From contig CM069455.1 of assembly GCA_035610835.1 (NCBI GenBank), positions 35,359,596-35,423,595 on the forward strand: a stretch of DNA of 64,000 nucleotides. The letters run 5' to 3'. Source of the stretch: Ophiura sarsii (taxonomy: Eukaryota > Echinodermata > Ophiuroidea > Amphilepidida > Ophiuridae). Below are positions 27,217 through 40,600 of the stretch, one piece after another. The notes beneath the pieces are model-generated. The model made no database searches and was not told where the DNA came from. It worked only from the letters and a program-made list of their open reading frames with translations. Positions within the stretch are counted from its first letter, which is position 1. Every line of letters starts with the position of its first letter. Position numbers and translations under genes: made by a program.

Positions 27217-27652
27217 ATGTGACGTGTTCTACTGAAACCAGACGGAATTGGGCAGAGCTCCAAACTGAGAAATAGCCCAAAACCTAATTGGGGGTGATTT
27301 TTTTGGGAATTTTAGTTTCTTGTAAATAATTAATCTTCAGAGTGTTTATAAAATTATTGTGAAAGCTTCAGATTAAAAAATCAAACCAACAAAACAAACC
27401 AAAATGCAATTTTTTAATTTTTTAAAGGACATTGTTAGTACATTGTAATGTACATCTTTAAAGGACGATATCTCAGTTTGGAGTTTTCATAAAGACGACC
27501 TTGAAAATGATTTAACTCCGCTTTGGGAAGTCCGATAAAATTAAAAAAAGTACCATTGTAAAGCTGAAGATCTCTACTTTAATAATCAATTACTAACTCA
27601 ATTTTGATACCTTGCCCAATTGTGTCTGGTTTTGGTATAACACGTCACATAT
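27217..27652. mobile_element. MITE with TIR gtgacgtgttctac, copy 2
   Basis: Direct tandem neighbour of copy 1 with nearly the same interior. Right end cacgtcacatat. Confidence 0.85.
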
Positions 27653-27821
27653 CAATTATTACAATTGCACAAGTTTGTATTACAAGGAATCGGATTGTAC
27701 ATTAAAACACATGATACCAATGTTCATCACTCAGTAAAAACGAAGGTATGAGAAAATGTTGTTAAAATCAAAGAGTACTAAGGATAGCCCAAAAAGCCGC
27801 TGTATAAGAGGCTTATTTCCC

Positions 27822-28230
27822 TGGGGGAGGGGGGGCACTCACCTTTTTTTTTGGTAGGGATGTGCCGCACAGGGTCTCAAAAAGGGGGGATACAAAACTG
27901 AACTGAGTGGATTTTATGACGAAAAATAGGGTCTTAGGAACTATTTTATTTTTAAAAGTAGGTCTTGAGAACTGACTTATAGTTCAATTTTTATAAGCAA
28001 GAACGCAAATTTTCAATTTGTTGTTGTTTTAGAACGCACATTTTTTGGAAGAATTGGGGCTTTGGAATGTAAAATTTCGTGATTTTTGAATTTTCAATAA
28101 AATTGGGGTCTTAAAGAACTAATGCAGGCTCAAAAAGGGGGGTAATAAGAGCTAGCAGCAGAGGGTGAAAAAGGAGGTCTTCAGCGCGGCACATAACCTA
28201 TACCCTTTTCCAATGTCAGTGCCCCCTGGC
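27822..28230. mobile_element. MITE with poly-G ends near HTATSF1 exon 1
   Basis: ggcttatttccctggggg at the left faces ccccctggcttatttcc at the right. The interior words (tctcaaaaagggggg, gtcttgagaactgac) recur in the 47.4-kb element. It lies about 280 bp before the first visible HTATSF1 exon. Confidence 0.6.
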
Positions 28231-28508
28231 TTATTTCCATTGGGATCCTTTATTACTAAGGGACGCACCATTTGATTATCAGGGGGGGTAGGAAGTTGGG
28301 TTCGGGGGAGATTTTTTTTTTTTTTGGCGTATCCATTCATATTGAGTTGGGTGGGGGTAGCATTTTTTTTTTTTACTCATCAGGGGGGATTTTTTGTTTG
28401 TTTTGGCCTGCATAGAGGGGGAATTTTTTTCTTTCCAAAAACTTCCTACCCACCCCCTGAAAATCTAATGGTGCGTCCCTAACTGTGTTTTTTGTGTGTA
28501 TTTCACAG

Positions 28509-28652
28509 ATGGAGGATCAGGAGGAGTTTGAACGACAATTGGCTCTTGAGCAAGAGGAAGAACGCAAAAAAAGTGAAGGCTACATTTATACAGATCCAAA
28601 TGACGGTACAGTGTATGAATGGGATGATGCTAAACAGGCATGGTTTCCTAAG
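28509..28652 (+). CDS. HTATSF1: HTATSF1 first visible coding exon
   Basis: Acceptor cacag precedes the ATG and donor gtaagt follows the lysine of AWFPK; the exon is 48 codons and ends in phase 0. It encodes MEDQEEFERQL, an EEER-rich stretch and the YEWDDAKQAWFPK motif typical of the Tat-SF1 N-terminus. The start is the first in-frame ATG. An upstream exon could extend it. Confidence 0.9.
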
Positions 28653-31600
28653 GTAAGTCTTAATATCTAGGATTCTGGGGGCAGGAAGAAAAAAACAAGA
28701 TTGCAGGTGGGGTTTTTTGCCTCTATGTTATAGATTGGTACATAGGGGTGGGAAAATACCAAGATTAGATGTTTTTTTCGGCCCCTATTCATCAGGGCTC
28801 AAATTAATTGAAGGCATCCAAGGCAATTGCATTCGATGCCCCACCTAGTTGCCTTGATGCCCTCAATTTCTGGCTGTTTTCACTCCATTCAAAAGTACAT
28901 AATTGCCTTGGAGAAAGTTGGTGCCCCTTTCAAATTGCCTTGGATTGCAGGCCCTCTTCACTTCTTATTTTGAGGCCTGCCCCTATTAATTGTAAACAAA
29001 GCCACTATAACATCAATTGTCTTTTGATCGTCACTAAATAGAGATAATTCAGCCGTTTCAAAGTGTAAAAATGTCGACCGATCATCGGTCATTGGATTCA
29101 CACAGAGAACTGGCCCAAATGGTAATTGATCGTCAATTGTCATAGCAACTGTTATTGCACGGTCTACAAAAGAATGATCGAACATCACATGATCAATCAT
29201 CTGGCCAGTGTGAACAAATGCTTATTATTGTGAACAAAGCCAATGCAACAGATCGGAATAATGGAATGATGCTAAACGTCTTATCTTATAAGTCAAATAA
29301 GACTTTAAACACACAGGCTCGACGATCAATAGATCGATCGTCACTAAGTGGAGATAATTCAGACATTTTAAAATGGCCACAATTTTTGATAGATCACATC
29401 TCTTTAATTCAGACCTCTGCCATGCATATTTTGCATTCTGGCTGGAAAAAAGTTTTTAAGGGCATCAAATTGAATATTTTATATTTAGTTTAGAGCACTC
29501 ATAAATGTCTTTCTGTTAACTATTCTGTACTGATATTTTTGAACAGGTTGTTGAAGATTCTTTAGCAGCTTATTTGGGCATTTGGAGCGAAATTTTACTC
29601 TTCCATATGAAGAAATGCATAATAAATAGTGGGGAATTTTCCATTTTGGAGGGAAATTTGGGTTTGCTTGCCTGGAAATCAACAATTTTTCCAGGACTGA
29701 GCATAACAATGATATAAACGTTTTTTTAAATATTATACAGGTTGATGAAGATTTCTTAGCTGCTTATCATGCCAATTATGGCGTGTACAAACCAGAAGAG
29801 GGAGCAACAACCTCTGCCCCAGTTATGGAGAGACCGCCACCCCCTAAAAAGAAAGCAAAACAAACCGAGAGCACCGCTACTGTAGAAGAGAGTCTGATGC
29901 GAGTATTGACAGAAGCGAAGCAAGGCGTGCCGGTGTTGGATGATGCTTTAACCGTTGATGAGGAAACACACAAATCTGGCAAACGAAAGAAGGAAAAAGA
30001 AGAGCCAAGTATGTATTTTTATTGGTTTAATTAACAGTTTCCATGCGGCAGGCATCTGCAGAGGATACTCCAAAATGTTTCAAAAATGTCAACATTATTG
30101 AATTTCGTACTCACCATGAGAAATGCATTGCAATAAGTACAAACATGCCTGGTATTGGTTCATCAATGCTTGAGATAAACTTTGAACATTGGGAAATGTT
30201 TCTGAAAAATATGTTTTGTATATGGTAAAACCAATAGCCGCGTGAAAAGTGTTAAGAAATTGGTAAAGCTAAGATCCTCCATTCCTTCCCTGAGGCGTGT
30301 CATACTCCTGTCGTTGCGCATCGGCCAACAGACATCGGCACGCGAGTTGAAGCAATGTCAACTTTTAGCCCTCGACGTCGGCCGATGCGCAACGACGGGA
30401 GTATAAACAGACCTTAAGACTCCTCCCCTGTATGAGGACTAGATTGTTGCTAAAAAGAGATACAAATATAAATTAGATTTGTATAATGTATGAAAATGAT
30501 TTGTGTACAGAAAAAGCACTGATCATATATATTTGTGGTAAAGCAGGGTAGCGAAAGAGTATTTTCTTTCTGGGAACCATTTTGATTCAAAAAGTGATCA
30601 TTTGTGTGTGTATGCCCAAACACTATAATTAGCCCCCAGTGATTATTGATAGTACATGTATGTTATAGTAAAAAAGATATCAACGTTATAGTATTGAAAG
30701 ACCCATTTCATAAAGTGGAAGTAACAGTATATAATTGGTACACCAGAAATACATTACCGCATACAAGAAATAATTTTACGGACATGATCTTAATTTTAGA
30801 TATGTTTTCATTTGTATACAACATCTCCCTGATACTGATTCATTTTCAGAAGGGGACTTAATTAACCCTAACGCTCCTAGACACTACAAAACCAGACAGT
30901 GCTACAATCTTGTACCGCGTGATTGCCCGGTCAGTCTCATACCACGCTCCGCCAGGCGTTCAACTCGTGGACAAAACTTAAGTTTTTTTAACCTGACCAG
31001 TATAGCTCAGTCAGTAGAGCATCAAAACTTGCACGCACACGGCCCAGGTTCGATCCTTGTTGAAAGTTGAGAAAGGTTTCTAAAAAAATCTGTTTTGTGT
31101 AATAGTAAAACTAATAGCCGTGTGGAACGTGTTAGGGTTACGTCCAGCTTTGATTAAGGGTATTATTGAGTTTTAGAATCGCATATTTCAGCTCAATTTT
31201 GCTTGGATTACATGATGGTAAACTAAAGATTTTAATTCCAATTCTTCACACAGCATGGTTTGATATGGAAGATGACAAGAACACCAACGTCTACGTGAGT
31301 GGTCTACCCTCAGAAAACTATACGGATGAGGATTTCGTTACTTTGATGTCCAAATATGGCATCATTATGGTGGAGGATGAAGAGAGTGATAATCCCAGGA
31401 AAAAGATTAAATTGTACCGAGATGCGGAGGGCAAACTGAAAGGTGATGGTAGATGCTGCTATCTAAAGGTGGGTGTTATATGGCATTTCTTCGTATTCGT
31501 ACCATTAAAGGTATATTATGTGATCTTTCCAGGAAACGCCCTCAACATAAACACAAAAAATTGAAAGCAGATTTCCGTACAGATTTACATTTCTGATCAT

Positions 31601-34600
31601 AAATCTTACATACATTCCAAGTTACAGGGCGATACGATTCTTAATTACTTCAAAATCATGGTTTTAGAGTGAAAATAAACTGTCGGGATAACACGACAGT
31701 CAGGCCTCAAAATATGAAATGAAAAGGGCAGGCAATGTAAGGCAATTTGAAAGGGGCACCAACTTTATCCAAGGCCATTATGTAATTTTGAATGGAGTGA
31801 AAACAGCCAGAAATTGAGGGCATCAAAGCTACTAGGTGGGGCATCGAAGGCAATTGCCTTCGATGCTTTCGATTAATTTGAGCCCTGATTTTGAGGTAAT
31901 TAGGAATCGTATCACTCTGTAACTTGGAATGTATGTACGATTTATGATCAGAAATATAAATCTGTGAGAAAATCTACTTTCTAAAATAAATCATGAATAG
32001 AGGGCGCTCTCCGGAAAAGATCATATAATATGCCTTTAAGTAAATTTGACGCAAACATCAAGTATACTGACTGATAACCCTGGATACTCCCATACTTAAT
32101 GCATTTCTACTGCTCGCTGCCTATAATCAACATAAATAATAATCGATCAATCAACAAAAATGCATATCAGAATCACGCACAAGTACATCTCACACAAGTG
32201 TGCACATGATTTGCTGTACTGTGTTCATGACTTGTACACGCAAAGCATGCGCGCGTATGTGGTAAATTGATCGATTAATCCTCTTGGTGAAAAACTCTCT
32301 TAGTACATAACTTTGCACAGTAAAGTATAAGACCACGAGATGTTTTTGTCAACAAAATTACAAAACAGCTAATTGTAAATGTATGCTTAATTTAAAGCTT
32401 TCATAAGAAGCAGCTGATTAATACACAAGCGTGTAAGACTATATGCACATGTGAACGCAACAAGCGCATTGTGCATCAAATCTGTGACACATGCATGGTC
32501 ATACGCTTGGATTACTTTTGTGTGTGTGCGAAGAGATATTTCTGGATTGAACTACAATGCAAGTAGTATAGGATGTCGGGTTACAGGTATGGTTTTGTGA
32601 GGATTATGAGTATTATGGTCATTGTTCAGGTTCAAACTGGCCTCCTACTAATGCTAGCTGGTATTTCACTTAACGATGTCACATTTGTCTTTGCAGCTCG
32701 AGTCAGTACATCTAGCAATACAGATGCTGGATGGCTCGCGGATTGAAGGTGGCTGTATCATCACTGTAGAGAGGGCGAAGTTTACAATGAAAGGAAATTT
32801 CCGGCCGGACCTGAAGAAAAAGAAAAAGAAACCAAACAGGAAAAAGAAAGGGGCAAAGAATTCCAACCCTCAAAACAAGTGAGTGGGATTTTGTTACCAT
32901 ACCTGGCACATAAAGTGTTCAAATAACAGTTTGTAAATTAACCCTTTCTATGCGACAGGCGTCTGCAGGCGACATTCCAAAATGTTACAAAATGATTTAA
33001 ACATGTCAAAATTATTGAATTTCATTACCATATTTGGAATCACCATGAGAAATGCATTGAAATAAGTACAAACATGCTTAGAATTGGTTTAGTAATCCTT
33101 GAGATAGACCTTGAAAGTTGGGAAAGGTTTCTGAAAAATCTGTTTTTGATATGGCAAAACCAATAGCCCTGTGAAAAGTGGTAAGCATTACTTATGTAAT
33201 TTTCATCTGCCAATATTCATGAAATGTTCATTGGGCATTGGTGGCATGTGTGTTCAAACATAGTATAAACATGTATTTTCATAACTGGTATTGTTAACAA
33301 TTTGACTTGTTTCACACGGAATCCTTTTCTGATAGTTTGTTTTGTGTGTATATTTATGCAAAGTAAATTGTGCAGTAATTTACCAATTAACTGGAAACAG
33401 TCATCATGGTAAACATGTTGCAGGTGCCTCAAGTGTGCTTACACTTTTCACACGGCTATTGGTTTTAAGATATACAAAACAGATTTTTCAGAAATCTTTC
33501 CCAACTTTTAAGGCCCATCTCAAGGATTACTGAACCAATACTAGGCATGTTTATATTTATTTCAATGCATTTCTTATGGTGATTCCATATATTATGGGAA
33601 TGAAATTCAATAATGTTGACATTTTTGAAACTTTTTGGAATGTCGTCTGCAGACTGCGTCCAAGTGTTAAAGCTGGTAGAGGATGTTGAGGACGTTTGTA
33701 TGTTAGTTACAGGCAGGCACCATGGATAAATTCAAAAGCACAACACCAAAATATAAAGTATTAAAAAAATCAATGCAAAAGGTGTTCAAAAGAACGTCTC
33801 TTTTAAAAGGGATCAATTGTTTGGAATCCTAAAACAATTCTTCAACAAGATATTGGACACGTAAAAAAACCAAACAGTCTCTGATTTTTAAGACTACTCA
33901 AGTATATGGTTATTGAGCTCCATAGCTTTCGAGGGGTACCCGGTCAACTCGACGTTCGGTCAAGTCGACCGTTACATACTCGACGGTTGACCGACTCGAC
34001 GGTCGGACCAACTCGACGTATGAACAAAGTCGACGGTTGACCGACTCGACTCTCCTATACCAACTCGACGGATGGTTGAATGATCGCGACGTGAGGACTC
34101 ATGGGTGAATGAGCATAGGATGTCAGCGGGGAATCCCGGGTAATATAACTTCATGGGTGAATGCATTCCTCGCAATACATGCAATAGGACTGATAGGGGG
34201 TGGATGCCCGGGTGGGTATTGAATGATATGATGCTCGCGACACGGTGTAGGACCGGGCGTGCAAAATGGGTGAATGGGGTGACAGCAGCCATGAGAATCC
34301 CGGGTTAAATAACCGTCCACACGATCCTATACCAACTCGACGGATGGTTGAATGATCGCGACGTGAGGACTGATGGGTGAATGAGCATAGGGTGACTGAT
34401 CTGCACTGGCATGACTGGGTGAATGAGTAGTCCTATGGGGTTACAGCGGGGAAATGACCGTATGCTCGCGACAGGACCGGGGGCATGTAAAAATGGGTGA
34501 ATGAGCATGGGGTACGGCAGGGGAAGCCCGGGCGAAATAACTCCACATATCGGCCGTATGTAGTGAATATTCATTGAATGCACTGTCATGACTGGGTGAA

Positions 34601-37600
34601 TGAGTAGGCCTATGACCGGGGGTTAAGCAGTTTATCATTTTATCTTTTGCCGTAAATGTATCTGTATTTTAATGTTAGGGCCTACCCCTTTGGAAATACG
34701 TTTTTAGCGGGTTATCCTTACACCCCATCCTCTAATCATAATAAAATGAAAACATATTAAAACTTTAACAAACATACATATTACGATAGAAACAAAGCTA
34801 TATTCCCTAATATAAATTGCCCGATAAATTGTTAACTATTTTATCAATCCCGGTCAGTTAATAGCACCCCAATAGCACGATCGTCCGCTGTAATCTATGG
34901 GGGAAATCTAAGCACACACAACAGGTGCGGCCCGCCGGCCGGCACCGGGTCGTCAAAGGGTCAAGCACACACACCTGGCGCGGCGGGGTGTGTGTGGGCA
35001 ATATGGGCCGGCTGAGTGTGCATGGAAATGTATATATTATAGGCAATTTTAGGCCCAGTTAAGTTACATATAGGCTTATGTAATGATCGGGTGTGTGCTT
35101 CATTAGACTTTATGTGAGTTTGATATATATATTACGGTAGAAACAAAGCTATATTCCCTAATATCAATTGTAAACTATTTAATCAAACCCGGTCAGTTAA
35201 TAGCACGCCAATAGCAGGATCTTCTGCTGTAACCTATGGGGGAAATCTAAGCGCACACACCAGGCGCGGCCCGCCGGCCGGCACCGGGTCAAAGGGTCAA
35301 ATAGGCTTGCCTGGTGTTAGTAAGACCACGGCCTATATTATTATTGGCTGATATGACGGCAAGTATAGATGATGCTATTTCAGTATAGGCTCGCCTGGAA
35401 TTACCCTCGCCCATGTGCACCCTCTGTCGAATTGCCCTGGCCCTAATAAGCGAACGGCTATCGTCGATTGCGTTAGTTATGTTTTAATAGTATAGGGTTA
35501 TAAAACGGGTGCATTTGAGGGGTAGCGCTTGAATAAAAGTATAAACAAACGTCATGGAAGTGAATAAACGTCGTGGAAGTGTATACAGATATATTAAAAA
35601 GCCATTGTGAACAAATGAGTCTGGTCTATTATTATTATTTTCCCTGAATTTTTCAGTCACATCGTAAATACGCTCTCATCACTTGCTTTACCAAAATCAG
35701 AACATTCCTACATTTAAAGATTTACAGAAAGCCTGACAGAAAATAAATTTTAAATAAAACTAATTTACGGTTTCATAATTCCACCACATGCGCAACAACA
35801 AAAAAAGCCCTAGATGTATAGTCTCAGATTGGAGGTTCGTGTTTCTTGTGTTGTTTGGCAACACTTTCCAAGAATCACTGTGCGGGGAGAGATAGGATTA
35901 GGATTAGTGCTGGAATAAGAATTGTCTTTTAAGTTGATAATGGACTAATTCGTAGGTCATTACTGAGATTAATACTACAGGAATGCCAAGTTAGGTCTAC
36001 TTAACTAAGGCGGCGCTTTGATCACGATCAAAGCTTATCAACCGCTCGAGAATTTACTAACGCTTGTAACTAAATATATTAAAATTCAAACCGTTCCAAA
36101 TGGAAGATTTGAAAATGATGTGTGTGTGTTTTACCTATATTATATAAGAAAGCCTCACCGTTTTTGGTTTTACCATATAAGGGACAACATTGAATAAATT
36201 ATCCCAGTGTTACGTTACTGAAAAATGCTGAATTGAAGAAAGGCGGGGTTAATATATGATTTTCAGACCCTCATGGCCTTTCTTCACAACAATTAGGATA
36301 TTCTTACATTTAGGCCTACAGACTCAGAAAGTACATTTATTTGTTCATCATTATTCATTTTCATTTAGTTTGGCAATAGCAGGCCGCGCATTTGAGAATA
36401 TACCTTACAGGTTCATACCCGGGGAAATAAAAGTCCTTATTTCTTGCGTCATTGGCAACACTTTAAGGATCACTGTGAGGGAGAGATTAGGATTAGTGAT
36501 TAAACGCTGGAATAAGAATTGTCGTTTTAGGTGATAATGGACCTATTCGTAGGTCATTATATCAGATCAATACTAGAGGAATGCCAAGTACTTAACTGAG
36601 GCGGCGCTTTGATCCCGATCAAAGCTTATCAACCGCTCGAGAAGTTACTAACGCTTTAACTAAATAGTTTTCAAATTCAAATCGTTTCAAATGGAAGGGT
36701 TTCAATGTGAAAATTATGTGTATGCCTTTATAGGAAAGATCACCGTTTGTAATTGTGGTTTTACCATTAGTCATCAAGAAAAGTAACTATACAGGTAAAT
36801 AAATGGGCTTCTAATTCTAAAAATATATATCCTACCTAAAATATTAAAGTATGAAGTTGTTGAAAATTTCATCTTCTTTAATATGAGATATTGCACGCTA
36901 TAGGATCGGATGATTATTGAGGAAGTGACACTCTAATATATGGTAAGGTCCGATCTTCATTTTCACATTTTAAAGGGACACAGTGTCATGTTGAATTATT
37001 TTTATTTTAATTAATTTACTTCAGAATTCAAGATGAACATTAAAAGTTGCAATTATTGTTGTTTCTACTAAAACACACCAGCAAAACTTGATTAAAACAA
37101 TGTTTTAAATATGTTGGAAAACTTTTTTTATGACTGTATATAGATAGGCCTAGGGACGAATACGACACTGAATAAATTATCACATGTTACGTTACGGGGA
37201 AATGCTGAGTTGAAGAAGGGCGGGTTTATCATTATATGATTTTCAGTCACTGATACACTCTCATGGGTTACCTAATTGCAAGTAGCCTGTCTATAGGGAT
37301 CTTTTTGAGAAACTACTATTTTTTGAAGCGACATGACAGTATCAAAGAAGTGTAGTTTCACAACGCTTTCAGCAAAGATGTCGTATATAATTTATTATAG
37401 GACAACTGGACTATCATACTCAGAATAAAATTGGATATAAACAATTTGAAACCTTACTTTTTCAAACCTAAGTTTATTCATATACCAGAGAGATGTTATA
37501 TTACTAAAGACTAGCTCCCTGTTCATACGCAGGCCTATACCATGCAAGGAATGCCACGTGCACATGCAATACTGTGATTGGATAATCTATACCCATTGAT

Positions 37601-40600
37601 ACGTTTTTACGATACGCCGCCTAAACATAATCCCACCAATCACTACCATGATCCCAATTATTGATCTCCTTTATACGCAATGCCATTGTCTAAATTCCAA
37701 CACACGGTCCGGGACACGCCTCCTTGGGCTAATTGTAAACTATAAATTGACCAAACAACGTGGCATTTCATTCATTATCATTCAACATATTCATAAGCGA
37801 GCATCTATACGATTTCCACATTATTCAAATTCATCTCAATCTCAACGAATCTTCATCATGCCTGTAGGCACAAGAAGAGGCGGCAAAAGGTCCGCACCGC
37901 AGGCACAACATCCATGTATCCGATGTAAATTTGACATCACTTCTCGGCATCATGGTCTTCAGTGCGATGGATGCAATCAATGGAATCACCGAACGTGTCA
38001 CAGTGGTATGTTTGAACTACTTCTTAATTGAATATATTATTATTATTAATGTGGTGTCTTTTTGTTACTGGGCAAAAACAATCAGTAGGCCTACCTTCTA
38101 ACGGTAATTCCTTCTAACAGATAGCCTATTTCAGATCTACAATATTAATTCATTTGGCTCATTATCTGTGAGTGAGGCCTTTATGTAATGATATCTAGCC
38201 ATATGTAGGCTAAGTCTAGGCCTATACTAGGACAGGGCCTAGCTCTTACTTTAACGGAAGGCGAATTAGTCAAGTGTTTTAGCTATAGGCCTATGATAAA
38301 AGAGTCTAGCGCCTTAACCTTATAAGTATACACTGCTATAAATTCCATGAACATATGTAGAACGGTCAGAGCAATGTTTATATCAAGCGTGTGCAACCTG
38401 CGGCCCGCGGGCCACATGCGGCCCGCGGACCTCTAATCTGCGGCCCGCGAAGCAATCCTAAAATTCCCATTGATGCGGCCCGTTTTAACCGGAACTTCCT
38501 AGTTTTACACAAATGGCAGATTGACTTAGTGGTGTGCTCCCCTAGAATTAGTAGGGTGACGCGCTGCATTAAGTAAATATAACTCAAGGCGTGATTGGTG
38601 ATAAAATCCCTGGTTAAAATGGCGCTGCAGCAGCAACAGCGAGTAAAAAGAGGAAATTACACGCAGAGAAGCGGGTATTCCATGAGCAATGGATTCCCCT
38701 CTCCTCCTCCGGATGTGTTTTGGAATGTTTGACAATCACTGCGGCCCGTGAATAGTTCTCAAAATCACAATGCGGCCCGTGTGGTAGAAAAGGTTGCACA
38801 TGCTTGGTTTATATCAAAGTGATACACGCGCCACAAACCTCACAAACCTCGCCATCTCAAAAATCTGCCTTTTAAGTCATTGACTGAACCTGCACGGCAG
38901 TTTCAATTGCCGCTTAAAGTCCGGACCACGCACCGCCGTTGGCTTCACATCCCTACATTAGGCCTGATTCTCAAACACACTAATCATTATCATGATAAAA
39001 GCCGGCCTCACAGATAATGAACCATTATTATTATATCTTTTAATCAAATCTCTCACAATAACCATACCAATCACAATTGAGTACGGGAGCGCAAGAAGTT
39101 TGTAAGTCCATATTTGAAATTTTGAGATACAGACATTTAAAGTTTACGAAATATTGTAGGATTCAATGTCAACGTCTTCAATTATACATGAACGTGTCAG
39201 CAGGCTTTACATAGAGGGCGTTTTAAGAAAAGTTTCAAAGTTTTGGTGTATTTTTGTGAGTAGAAACAACAATGTTAATTTTATGTTTATTCTATTTTAT
39301 GTTCATCATGAATTCTGAAGTCGCATTTTTTAAAATTGCAAGTAAAAAAAGTAAAAAAATCACCACTACTTTGTGCCTACTCATTCCGGTGAGTCTGCCT
39401 TGTTGGTATGGTACCTAGTGGCTGGTTCCGTGCAACGTCGGCTTTTGTGCGCATGCGTTGGCCTTTAAGGGAATTGATGTGATCGATAAAAGCGGGAAAG
39501 CATGCTGACTAATATTTTCCATCAACTTAAAATTACGGATTAGAAATATGGAGCAGCCCTAAGATAAACTGCCTCCGTTTGCTTTAGTTAATTATGCTCG
39601 AAAGGTAAAGGATTTGTACCCAATGACCCAATCGCGTGTGTGAAAGAAATTGTTTGACGTTTTGTCGCGCGAGCGTCGGAGATTCCGAAATTCCACTCAC
39701 TGCTTCGAAGGCATAGGCCTAACCATTATATTACTAGAACATGTAGGCCTATCAATGTATGTATGATAGTCGAATGGGGCTACTTTTTTAATCTCTTTGA
39801 TTGATTCTTTATTCAATGATATAGGCCTACGTATAATTATACAATAACTTCATTTACAAAATGTAGGTAATTATATATAATGATTAATGACACGTGCGTA
39901 ACTAATAATGGGGTGGGGTTTTTGGCCCACCATAAATTTTGAGTAGGGCCTAAAGTGTTATTGTTAGAAGCCTAATAGGCTAGGGCCTAGGCTATTAAAA
40001 AAAAGCGCACACACTAATTTTGTGTAAAGGCCTACACTACTACACTACAGGCTACAATTACAATATATAAATATAATATGGTGGGTAGGCCTACAGTGTA
40101 GGCACTAGGCCTTTAATGTTGATATTCAGCAACTTTTATATTAAAATTGTGGTATACCATTCATTAGGCCTAGGCCTATGTCGACGTAGGCTATAGTATA
40201 TTATGATGTTTTACTTAGAAGACAGACCCAGTGTTTTCACTCACCCTATACAAAGCAGGGTGAAATACCATTCACTTTAGATTTTCAACCTGCTGAGCTC
40301 AATATCAGCACTTAGATTGTATATCACCCTTTTTTATGTTTAATTAGCTGTAGTAATTTTAATTAAAATTAGTTAATGGTATGCATATTTGATATTATTT
40401 TACTTGATAATTGGGCTTTCATATAAGCATCTGCTATGCTTATAACAACACTTTATTTAGAGGACTAATAACAAATGTTACCAACAAATGTGCATATTCC
40501 ACCTTTTTGGGGTGCCCAACTTGATGTGACCAGTTGACAAAATACAGGACTGGAACAAGTGAACAATTCTGATATTTGTCAACCAGCCAGTCAGGCTCAG

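Noticed and set aside
30997..31065. Possible tRNA gene (A- and B-box-like words)
   Set aside because: No complete acceptor stem or anticodon arm could be folded; it fits a tRNA-derived SINE inside a repeat with its own inverted ends.
33972..34638. Open frames in both TIRs of the giant element
   Set aside because: They appear in mirrored form in both arms and in several frames; they reflect the GC-richer TIR sequence rather than genes.
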